Program-made: the position numbers and the translations under genes
In this document: piece after piece, positions 55,881 through 64,000 of the stretch
Position numbering within the stretch: the first letter of the stretch is position 1
Layout: the number at the start of each line of letters is the position of its first letter
Notes under the pieces: generated by a model
What the model was told of the DNA's origin: nothing
The model's database searches: none
Seen by the model: the letters and a program-made list of their open reading frames with translations, nothing else
Assembly (NCBI GenBank): GCA_002778195.1
Contig: PCDI01000008.1
Location: 678,655 to 742,654, forward strand
Direction: 5' to 3'
From: Raffaelea ambrosiae
Lineage: Eukaryota; Ascomycota; Sordariomycetes; Ophiostomatales; Ophiostomataceae
DNA length: 64,000 bases

Positions 55881-58800
55881 CTAATAGCTTCGCCTCCTCC
55901 ACAGCCAGTCCTCCAACTCCTGAGCCGTCACACCCCTGGGCACCTTGTCCACACCCTGCCGCCACTGCCTGGTGGTGCCGTACAGCGAGTGGCGCGACGG
56001 CCGGTCCGCGTACCCCTTCATCGTCTCCGTCGCCGGGCCGTCCTCGCCCTGCAGAACCACATACCGCTCGTACGCGCGCTGCGCAAACACGCGGGCGCGC
56101 GCCTCGTCGCTGTGCGTGATGGCCGTCTGGAAGGCGCCGTAGTACGCGCGGGGCGTGCGCGCGTCCTGTCCTCCGTCGTCGCGCCGCAGGAGATCCAGAA
56201 GCTCCTGGACGTCGCGCAGGCAGGCCAGCGGCGTGGCGTGCATGCGCAGGCCGTCGCCGCCGCCGAGGGCGTCCTCGAGCTCCACGATGCGGTCGAGGCG
56301 GCGGTCGCTGGCAGCCGCCCGCTCGTCCTGCGCCTCCTTCTCCGCGGCGGCGGCGGGGAGCGCACACAGACCGGGGCAGTGGCACGCAAAGCCAAAGGAC
56401 GACTGCAGGCAGGCCTGGCGGCGAGCCGTGTTCTCGGTGCGGGCGAGGTAGGAGAGGGTGATCTCGTCGCCCGGTTGGAGGCCGTGTGCGGCCAGCACGT
56501 GGATGGTGACCATGCCGAGACGCGGGTTCCAGGTGTTCTGGGCGTTGTGCCGACAGGCGTGGTTGAAGCGCGCGGCTTCGAGAAAGAGCCCGCCCTCGCT
56601 GGCCGCGTCGTCGTCGCCCAGCGGCAAGGCATTGGTGCGCGTGATGCCCATCGCACGGCCACACTGCGGCCGGTCGCTGCTGCCGGCATAGCTGTTGCTG
56701 AGGGCAAAGAAGCGGGCTCTCTGCTCCGGGGACAGGCGACCAACACGGCGGTTCACCACTCGCTCGGCCGCGGCCTTGTCGTATTCTTCCCGTGGAATGG
56801 TAAAGATGGGAGCTTCGGCCAAGATGCGCGTGCCTGTGGGTATGTGCTTGGCAGCCACGACGCCCACGCCCTTGCCTGGGATCTCTTCGAAGGTGTACCA
56901 CGCCGAGGAGGAAACGGGGAGGGAAGGGGCCGGAGATGGCTCTTCTGGAGTTTCTTCCTTTGGTGAGTTCGTTGAAGTTTTTGTTTGTCCGCCGCCGGCC
57001 ACAGCATCCTTGTCGTTGCCAGTGTTTGCCTCTGCGGTTGTAGCGGCAGGCTGGGGGTCTTTGTCTGGCTCCATGGTCACCGACTCCAGCCCACCGAGAA
57101 ATGCCTCGATTTCCCCTGGCGAAGCCTTGAGAAGCTCGTTGAGCTTCCTCCCCGTCTCCTTGAAAGCATCTTCATTCAGATACTTGTCGAGCGCGAGGAT
57201 GAACCGGAGAGCCTGTGATGAGCCCCGGTCCTTGCTCTGTGTTTTCTCCTTCTCCCATTTTGCTCGTGCCCGCCCTAGCTCGCACTCCTCTAGGTGCCCG
57301 TCAGAGACAAGTTGGCGACGGATGTACTCTGACCAAGGAGACAGGCATTTCGTGTGCTTCTGTCCGGGGGCCAGTGAAGGGTCCAGCGCCCATGCGGTGT
57401 TGTCGCATTTCAAAGTGACCTTGTAGACGCCGTGGGTGGTGGTGGTCGGCTGCGTCGATTCTGACCCCGGCCCGTATTTCGGCCTGGTCTTCGTGATGCA
57501 CACTTCTACGATACTTGAGAGGAGTCCTACTTTCTGTTTGTCAAACGCTCGTACCCGTGTGCTGGGTGGACGTAACTCACCTTCAAGCAGGCCTCTCGTC
57601 AAGGTCGACAAGCACACAATGGCCTCCTCGCTCGTTCTTCCTAGAAAAGCAGCCTTTTGGTCATCTGCTGCCTCTGTGTTCGAGACCGAAGGGGCACGGT
57701 TGCGAATCCGTTCGAGTGCCGATTTCAAGATGGTGCCGGCTCTCTGCAGCGATTTTCGTGCCTGCAACTTCTGGCATTCGATCTTATGGCGAGCCCAGTC
57801 TTTTCTCTGGCACTCGGCGCTGCAGTAAAATGTCTCTGCCACGGTCTCGGCGCGTTGCTTGTCGTCGACGTAAATCGGCGCATCGACACAGCCACCGCAA
57901 GTCCGGACCGTGCTCTTGTCGCAGTTGATGCATGTGCCACCCAAGAAGTCGGCGGGTGTTGTGGTACCGGAAGATTCCTTTGACGTTGTGCTCCACGTAG
58001 CTTCCGACGATTTCGCGCGACCATTCCTGCCGTTGGATGCAATACCATCAGACGGAAGACCATTCGACCCGTTGCCACTGGTCTTGAAGTGCCCATTGGC
58101 GAGGCCATTCGAAGCATTCTTCTGGCCTTCTTTTCTTCCCTTGTTGGTGTCGCCATTGGTTGTGTTGCTCTTTCTTCCATCTTCTTTTTCTTCTTTCTCG
58201 CCATTGGCTTTCTCGACTTTCTTGGCTATTTTGTCTTCTTCCTCGGAGGCTGTCTTCATACTTGGTACGGTCTCTGGCTGTTTTCTCAGGTTTCCATTCT
58301 TGCCGTTTGCTTCTGCAAATGTACCATTCGCTTTTCCGTTGACTTTATCCTTCGCGTTGTTCGTTTTCTCGCCCATGCCATTTGCCTTTTCGTTGACCTT
58401 GCCGTTCAGTTTGGTCGCTGTCTTGTCGTCTGTCATCTCGTCCTTGTTGTCATTTGCGGCCCCATGGGCATTGCCGTTCTTGTCTCCGTTCATCTTGCAG
58501 TCTGTCTTGTCGCTGGCTTTGTCGTTTGGCTTTCCATTTGTCTGTGTCTTTTCTTTTTTCAGCGCAATGGCCACGAGTGCCTCTTCCACCGCCGATGTTC
58601 TCCGGCCTGACTGAGACCCTTCCATGTTATCCTTGGGGGAGCCATGTGTCGTTTTGGCCTCTTTTCCTGTGCTAATGGTCTCCCCATTTGGTTCACTCTT
58701 GAGGGTTTCTTCGCTCTCCTCTTTCTCTTCTGTGCTAACCGAACCCTTGATATCGGTAGCAACGTCTTTCTGCACGGCGTCACCTTTGTCGTTTCGTATC

Positions 58801-58952
58801 AACCCACCATTTCCATTGACAATTACAGACGAAGTCTTTTCTGGCAACACTTCCTCTGTAGCTGCGTTGGTTGTTGCTTCTTTCACAGGTGCCTTGAGAG
58901 CATTGTTGTTCGGCAGCCCCTTGCCGTAGCCATTCTTCTTTTTCTTCGCCAT
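55881..58952 (-). CDS. MYND zinc-finger and SET-domain protein (SMYD-like)
   Basis: An open frame of 1023 residues from the ATG at 58952 (further codons to 58970 start with GTG only). Residues 1-330 are low complexity and rich in Lys, Asn, Gly, Glu and Asp, with repeated N-G-K units. A MYND finger follows (about 340-392; C-I-N-C, C-G-G-C, YCSAEC, W-A-R-H-K-I-E-C). The SET core is at about 684-840: GKGVGVVAAKHIPTGTRIL, FNHACRHNAQNTWN and PGDEITLSYL, then a Cys-rich C-H-C-P-G-L-C post-SET. Such proteins methylate lysines on histones or other proteins. A GTGAGT donor at 57580 with an AAG end at 57530 would remove 51 nt in frame, giving 1006 residues. It is not obviously part of the catabolic set. 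Confidence 0.87.
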   Translation of the reverse strand: MAKKKKNGYGKGLPNNNALKAPVKEATTNAATEEVLPEKTSSVIVNGNGGLIRNDKGDAVQKDVATDIKGSVSTEEKEESEETLKSEPNGETISTGKEAKTTHGSPKDNMEGSQSGRRTSAVEEALVAIALKKEKTQTNGKPNDKASDKTDCKMNGDKNGNAHGAANDNKDEMTDDKTATKLNGKVNEKANGMGEKTNNAKDKVNGKANGTFAEANGKNGNLRKQPETVPSMKTASEEEDKIAKKVEKANGEKEEKEDGRKSNTTNGDTNKGRKEGQKNASNGLANGHFKTSGNGSNGLPSDGIASNGRNGRAKSSEATWSTTSKESSGTTTPADFLGGTCINCDKSTVRTCGGCVDAPIYVDDKQRAETVAETFYCSAECQRKDWARHKIECQKLQARKSLQRAGTILKSALERIRNRAPSVSNTEAADDQKAAFLGRTSEEAIVCLSTLTRGLLEGELRPPSTRVRAFDKQKVGLLSSIVEVCITKTRPKYGPGSESTQPTTTTHGVYKVTLKCDNTAWALDPSLAPGQKHTKCLSPWSEYIRRQLVSDGHLEECELGRARAKWEKEKTQSKDRGSSQALRFILALDKYLNEDAFKETGRKLNELLKASPGEIEAFLGGLESVTMEPDKDPQPAATTAEANTGNDKDAVAGGGQTKTSTNSPKEETPEEPSPAPSLPVSSSAWYTFEEIPGKGVGVVAAKHIPTGTRILAEAPIFTIPREEYDKAAAERVVNRRVGRLSPEQRARFFALSNSYAGSSDRPQCGRAMGITRTNALPLGDDDAASEGGLFLEAARFNHACRHNAQNTWNPRLGMVTIHVLAAHGLQPGDEITLSYLARTENTARRQACLQSSFGFACHCPGLCALPAAAAEKEAQDERAAASDRRLDRIVELEDALGGGDGLRMHATPLACLRDVQELLDLLRRDDGGQDARTPRAYYGAFQTAITHSDEARARVFAQRAYERYVVLQGEDGPATETMKGYADRPSRHSLYGTTRQWRQGVDKVPRGVTAQELEDWLWRRRSY

Positions 58953-60273
58953 GATCGTTGATGATTTCACAATGTCGCAAAAGAGGTAATGCTTGATGGG
59001 TTTGGAATTCCAATGATGCTTTGGCTGCGGAATTCTCGTTTATTTCATAACTAGACCGCACGACCGAGTTGCTGCCCGACTCGCCTGTCATCGGCTCAAC
59101 CACATTAAAGGCGGCTCGCATCGACACCAGCCTTGAGGAGGGGATGTCCTGCCACATGAACGCATCCGAATATTGACGTATGCTTGTGCCGCTGCATCAG
59201 CACACCTGGGCTAACACATTGACACACGATCCCAAGCCTGGGTCGACACATCCTCTACACCACTGCATGGTTGACGTGGCTCATCGTGCCTGGCTGCGGT
59301 GGTCTTTTGTCGGGCTGGCCATGGCTGATTCGATGCAAGGCGGCCCCCAAAATGATCCAGGGCGATGTGCCAAGAACGAATCGCTAATCACAAACGTGCT
59401 GTCCCGTTCCTCCGCAAAAGAAGAAAGTGCACTTGTCGGTGCCGTACGAAAAAGTGCGGAGGTGGTATGCTCTGGAAGGGGGGTGGGTGTGTGAGTGTGT
59501 GCGTGTGTGCGTCGCAGTCGGCATGGCGGCCCAAGGCTGTCGCCTGCTGGGATTGGATGGGAAGCAGCCATCATCAGCTTCCTTGGGCAGACATATTTGG
59601 GTGTCTTGACATGATTGGAAGAGCACACGTGTCTCGCATATGTCGATGCGGAAAGAGCCTCAAAATGAGTTGTCTTTTTTCTTTTCTTTTTATTTTCATA
59701 TCCCTTCCCCGTCTATCGTTTTTGGACAATTTCTTCCCCCAGTTATTACTAAACGACACAAGATAAACAGAAGAAATAAGGAGGCTAAACTACGGGCTGA
59801 TCAGTCTGTATGAACATACGATAAATGCATGCATCATCAAAGTCCAAGGCAATCTTGCCGCAAATTTTGGCACCAAAGCTAGGCAATAGAAGGTCAAAAT
59901 CGAGAAAATCAAGAATTCGAGGGGAAAATCAATCCCACACAAGACCATAAAGCAACGCCGTAGTGCAAGCAAAACAAAACAGAAAGCCCGTTCTTTCCCT
60001 TTGCCGAGTCCCAGTTCCCTTCCTGTATGCCTTCCCTATTATCCTTCCCGTTCAGCAGTCCTGTTCCGATAAAAGCCAGCGCCTCCTTTCCGAGCCTACA
60101 CAGAAACAAAACACAACAAAACACCAAGCCCATTCATTCAATCCATCATTCGCCCCGTTCGCCGGCTCTCTGTCTGTCCGGTCTCCCGTACCCATGGTCG
60201 GCATGCTGCTCAAGTATTTCATTTGGTTCTGTAGTATGTCACAAGAGGTTATATCCTCCCCCCAGTCTATCAT
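58953..60273. promoter_or_regulatory. Long intergenic region upstream of the MYND-SET gene
   Basis: About 1.3 kb. It contains a GT microsatellite (59487-59512) and a pyrimidine-rich stretch near 59670-59750. No gene is supported on either strand. Confidence 0.4.
59487..59512 (+). repeat. GT-rich microsatellite
   Basis: An imperfect (GT)n tract of about 26 nt with single GA and GC interruptions, in intergenic DNA. Confidence 0.7.
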
Positions 60274-62089
60274 TTACTTCCGCTCCTCAAAGTAAGAATG
60301 CCCCAGTCGGCCCCCGGTCTTGCTCGGACTGCCCAGCGAGGCACCAGCACCAATGCCGCCCGCGACACCCCCCGCACCGCTCCTGGTGTTATGACCGTGG
60401 CCTTCGAAGCTGCGCATAATCTGCTCGGCCGCTTCGCGCTCGCGCGTGTGTGTCGCAGAAGAAGCGCCTGCGCTTCCATTGCCGTTCACAGTGTTGTGAA
60501 ACTGGGCCTGTTGCTGCAGCTGCTGGTGGGAGCGCGGTCGCTGCGTCTCGCGAAGGGCGCTCGGATGCGCCTGGATAATATTACCGCCCAAGAGAGGCGG
60601 CAGGGAGAGAGCCGCTGAGGAAGACGTTGTCGATATAGCTGCACCAGAACGCGGAGCACTGCCGTTGGCCACGTGGTTGTGGTGGTGATGCCCGTGGTGG
60701 CTGTGATGGCCGTGAGGGTGGTCGATAAAAACGTCGTCTTCATCGGCAGATCCACCGGCAGTCGTCCCTGTCGTGTAGGACCCGCCGTCCACAGCCATGT
60801 GGCTGTTCGGGGAGTCCATATATGGGCCTCCTGCTGAGCCGCCCACGACGCTTGGTGACCCGTTGCCGCCGGCACCACCACCATTATCCCGCAGAATGTC
60901 CAGCGGCGAGCGCACAAAATCGCGCCGTCCACTTCCGCCGGCTGGTGCGTTGCCCGTAACACTGCCGCTGACACTTCCCATCACAGCCGCATCACTGAGG
61001 CCCGAGTTGGTCCTCTCGAGGGTACCGCCGATGCCCGTCAAAGCCATGGCACCCATAGCGCCGGCTGAGGACGAGCTTATGGCTGGAAGCGGCCGGCGGT
61101 GATAGATCGGCCCGGACACAGTGCTGCCGGCACCCTCGCCAAAACCGACGAGGCTGGCCGAGCCGTCGTCGCTCATGCGGTCTTCGTACCCGCCGGCTGA
61201 CCGGCTGGCAGCATCGAGATTGTCGTCGTCCATCATCATGCGGTCGTCGTCGTCGTCGTCGTAATCGCCGCCGCGATCGGTCCCAGTACGGTAGTTGGTG
61301 TCCATGCTCAGCATGTCGTCATCGTCGGGTAGCGTGTCGCGGTCGCCTGTGTCGGTGTCGCCGTCGTCGCCCAGCGTGCGTCCGCTGAGGCTGTCGGTCG
61401 CGCTGGCTGTGCCGACGGTGCTCATCTTGGTGATGGCGACAGGCTGGCCCTGGGCGTCGAAAAAGGCCGGCGTCAGCGGGCCGGGCACCACCATAGCTCC
61501 GAATCCACCATTATGCGAAGAAGTGGGTGTTGTCGAAAACACGCCGTATACACCGTTTGTGCCGGCGCCCGAGGCCGATCCGGGTGTGCCGGCACCTCCT
61601 CCCGCTCCTCCACTGCCATGTGCAAGCCGGACACCGCTACCCACGCTTCCTCTGCCTGCTGCATGGGACGGTCGTAGTGTGGAGACGGTGGAGAGGCCGG
61701 TCAGACGCGAGATGCGGTCGGCGCGTTCAGCTTCCAGGCTGTTGGTGGAGTTGTGGTGATGGTGGCCACGCTGTTGGCTGCCGGGGCCTCCGCTGCCACT
61801 GGCGCTACTGCCGGGTGTATTTCCGTTGCCAGGGAGGGGAGGAACGTGGCCGCCGCGTTGGCCATCTTTGATAGCCGTGGTCGAGAGCGCTGACAGCGAC
61901 GTCGTGGTGCTTGTAGGGGTGCCTCTGTAAACGGTTGGCCCATGTCAGTGGATATCAACGGAGGTCAACGCCTTGCTCTCCATGCGGGTGTACATACGGC
62001 ATCTCAGACGGCGTGTCTGGATTGGACGGCGCTTGTGGGATGTTGATGAGCATCGGCTGGGCCGGCTGCGTGGTCGTCTGGGCAGACAT
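60274..62089 (-). CDS. Conserved low-complexity fungal protein, function unknown
   Basis: Exons 62089..61998 and 61924..60274 give 580 residues. It begins MSAQTTTQPAQPMLINIPQ and continues with TPSEMP, TSTTTSLSALSTTAIKDGQ and ERADRISRLTGLSTVSTLR, then VPGPLTPAFFDAQGQPV, TKMSTVGTASATDSLSGRT, and SDDGSASLVGFGEGAGSTVS. These short blocks look conserved and lie in a background of Gly, Ser, Thr, Asp and His repeats, including an Asp run and a His-rich segment near residue 440. The ending GGRLGHSYFEERK also seems conserved. I recall similar proteins across filamentous ascomycetes but no assigned function. No signal peptide, membrane helix or enzyme motif is visible. It is probably a nuclear or scaffold protein; that is a guess from composition. 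Confidence 0.8.
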
Positions 62090-63052
62090 GGCGAGATAGA
62101 GAAATGGGGTGGGGGGGGGGNGGAAGCAAGGGAGAAAACGTTAAGAAGACGTTGCAAGTTTGTTGAGGTTGAGCGCAAGGTGAGTTTCGCTCGCCAGGAG
62201 CGCCAGCGACGTGCAGCGAAACCAGGAGTCGGGCGCGAGCGACGTCGACAGTATCGAGGATATCGTGGGTCTCGTGAGGGCCGTGAAAATCGGGATATCG
62301 GGAGACCAAAAGACCAGAAGCCGTGGAGCTTCACGTTCAGTTCGTTTTTCTTCGCGGGGCCGCGCAATCCGCACGACGATGTAGTGTGGCGTTCTGTCCT
62401 GCAGTTGCGCATGCGTATCGTTCTAGGGCGGCAGTCCTGTGCGCGTGTAATATTCAAATGCGGTCGTTACGTTTCGATGATTCCGGGAGGACGTGGTGTT
62501 TCGTTGTTCGCGTTGGGTTTTGTCGGAACTCAGGCTCGGATCTGAGGCCGCTCTGCGTGGTGAGAATTATGGATGCGACTGCCTGTGAAAGTGGCGCTAT
62601 GCATCCCTGCAGGGAAGTGGGCGCTATTGTTTTTTTTTGCTTCAGGCAAATAGGGAAGGCAGTTGAGGTGGGGCCGGACATGACGTCGAGCCCAACCGCC
62701 GAACTAAAAGGAAAGAGCGATGGGCAGCTACGAATCGCGAGTGGCAGTTCTGCCAGCCAGGGAGACAGGACAGCAGTGGCACGCTAGGAAACCCCACTAG
62801 CCTCCACAAAGATCTACCAGACTCCAGTGGATAATAGAACAAAAGAGGATCGTTGCGTTTCTCATTAAAATATGGGGGGACCATTCACGTTCTTCAAGAA
62901 CGTCGCTTAATATGCACGGATCCAAACTATTTGTACAGCTGACAACAATACAAAGGGGGCCACCGCAGTCTAGACCGCTCTGCTGCAGCCTGGCTGACCG
63001 GGCTGACATGGCACACATCACACAAACCCTGCTGTGCGCAAGCACCAGGAAT
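62090..63052. other. Intergenic region with one ambiguous base
   Basis: About 960 bp holding the promoter of the low-complexity gene. Position 62121 is N, right after a run of ten G (62111-62120), so the local sequence is uncertain. No gene seen. Confidence 0.5.
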
Positions 63053-64000
63053 TCAGTTGGAGTAGGTTCTCCGAGGGCCAAAGAAGGGGCTTGGCTGGAA
63101 CGAGTCGCGGACAACAGAGCGCAAGGGGAGGCGGTCCGAGTCTGAGTCGGAGTCGGAGGCGTCGTCGCGGACAGGAGGAGCGACCTTGATCTCGCCTGGG
63201 GAAGTTAGTCACCGAAGAACAGGACGAGCGAAGTGAAGACAGACAGAAAACAATTACGAAGACAAGAAAACAAAAACGAGCGAAGCGAGGGAGAAAAGAA
63301 AAGAAAGGAAAAGAAAAGAAAAAGAAAGGAGAAAAGAAAATTGGCCCAAAAGAATAGCGGCAGCATGCAGAGTGGCTGTTGACAAGGAAAAAGAAAAGAG
63401 GAAGATAAAAAAAAAAACATACCGCGAACGATCTCGATGATGGAGATGACGGGGAGGGAGAGGACGAGAAGCGAAACCAGCTGGCCGAAGCTCCACTGGG
63501 TCTCGCCGCGGTCCGAGAGGTCGACCGACGGCGTGCCAAAGGCCTGCGAGAGGAGCACGATGCGCACCGTGGCGCCGACGGCGACGGCGGCCATGAGCAC
63601 CAGGCCGCCGACCTGGACGACGCGGTAGAACCGCTGGGCGCGGCTGTGGAGGTACCACGTGGCGAGGCCAAAGACGACGCAGTTGCCGGCAATGGCCGCG
63701 GCGGTGGCGATGTAATGGAAGGCGGTCCCAGTGGAGGACGAAGAGCTATCTGCGGCTGCGGCTGCCGTCTTGGAGGCCGAGTCCCAGATGCACCCCACGG
63801 GCTGCGTCTGCTTCCAGCCCCTGGCCAGGCCGAGCAGGACAATGACACCATAGACACAGCTCAGGGCCAGGTTGGCAAACATGAGGAACTGGCGCAGCCA
63901 GCGGAGGACCCAGTCGCGGCGGAAGTCGTGGACGAGAGCCAGCAGGGCGGCGTTGTGGACGCCCGTCGACAGCAGGCCCAGCATCCAGATGAGGAAGAAA
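63053..64000 (-). CDS. Multi-pass membrane protein, 5' part beyond window edge
   Basis: Visible exons are 64000..63423 (continuing right of the window) and 63195..63053, joined over a 227-nt intron, the longest in this window and rich in A/G on the plus strand. About 240 residues are seen. They hold roughly five hydrophobic helices (for example FLMFANLALSCVYGVIVLLG, IAGNCVVFGLATWYL, LVSLLVLSLPVISIIEIV) and a cytosolic C-tail with an Asp-Ser repeat (DDASDSDSDSDRL). The arrangement resembles fungal seven-helix or DUF-type integral membrane proteins, but I recognise no family. It sits in a non-catabolic flank. Confidence 0.75.

Overview
The window is nuclear DNA of a filamentous ascomycete (Pezizomycotina; a Sordariomycete is my guess). 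Almost every gene is split by short GT-AG introns of about 50-145 nt with CTAAC- or CTGAC-type branch sites. The gene families are fungal: Zn2Cys6 regulators, Dal5-type and MCT-type MFS carriers, a GH45 secreted hydrolase and a BioD-BioA fusion. I rebuilt the gene models by hand from reading frame, splice signals and family motifs. No alignment or transcript data were available.

Layout. 1-8.2 kb: the end of an amino-acid permease, an FAD amine/amino-acid oxidoreductase, an MCT-type carrier, a secreted GH45 endoglucanase-like protein and a peroxisome-signalled copper amine oxidase. 8.8-17.9 kb: a LamB/YcsF (PxpA-like) protein, divergent from a DUR3-type urea symporter, then a Zn2Cys6 regulator and a stand-alone allophanate hydrolase. 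18.3-24 kb: a secreted carboxylesterase, a 56-residue two-exon gene and a DUF1479 oxygenase-like protein. 24.9-33.8 kb: a second Zn2Cys6 regulator, a Dal5/allantoate-permease-type carrier, an N-carbamoyl-D-amino-acid hydrolase and a secreted amidase. 34.2-38.7 kb: two biotin genes, BioD-BioA and BioF. 39.3-42.9 kb: two tandem paralogues of an uncharacterised fungal family. 43.4-55.2 kb: a second FAD oxidoreductase, a 5-oxoprolinase/hydantoinase-type enzyme, a second Dal5-type carrier and a third Zn2Cys6 regulator. 55.9-64 kb: a MYND-SET protein, a low-complexity fungal protein and a truncated membrane protein, which look like ordinary neighbourhood genes.

How the genes fit together. From about 0 to 55 kb the content is strongly biased to scavenging organic nitrogen: import (permease, two ureide-type MFS carriers, DUR3), opening of lactam, hydantoin, ureido and amide bonds (5-oxoprolinase, LamB, N-carbamoylase, amidase, allophanate hydrolase), and oxidation of the released amines or D-amino acids (copper amine oxidase, two FAD oxidases). 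Three pathway-type regulators are interspersed. I infer a hydantoin/ureide/urea catabolic supercluster. Allophanate hydrolase normally follows biotin-dependent urea carboxylase, which is not in the window, so the embedded biotin genes may be a functional link or a coincidence. Co-regulation is not shown by sequence alone.

Sequence features of note are a 21-nt microexon inside a zinc-cluster domain, a GC-AG intron, frequent AAG 3' splice sites, several introns that keep the reading frame open if retained, and the tandem paralogue pair with one shared intron position.
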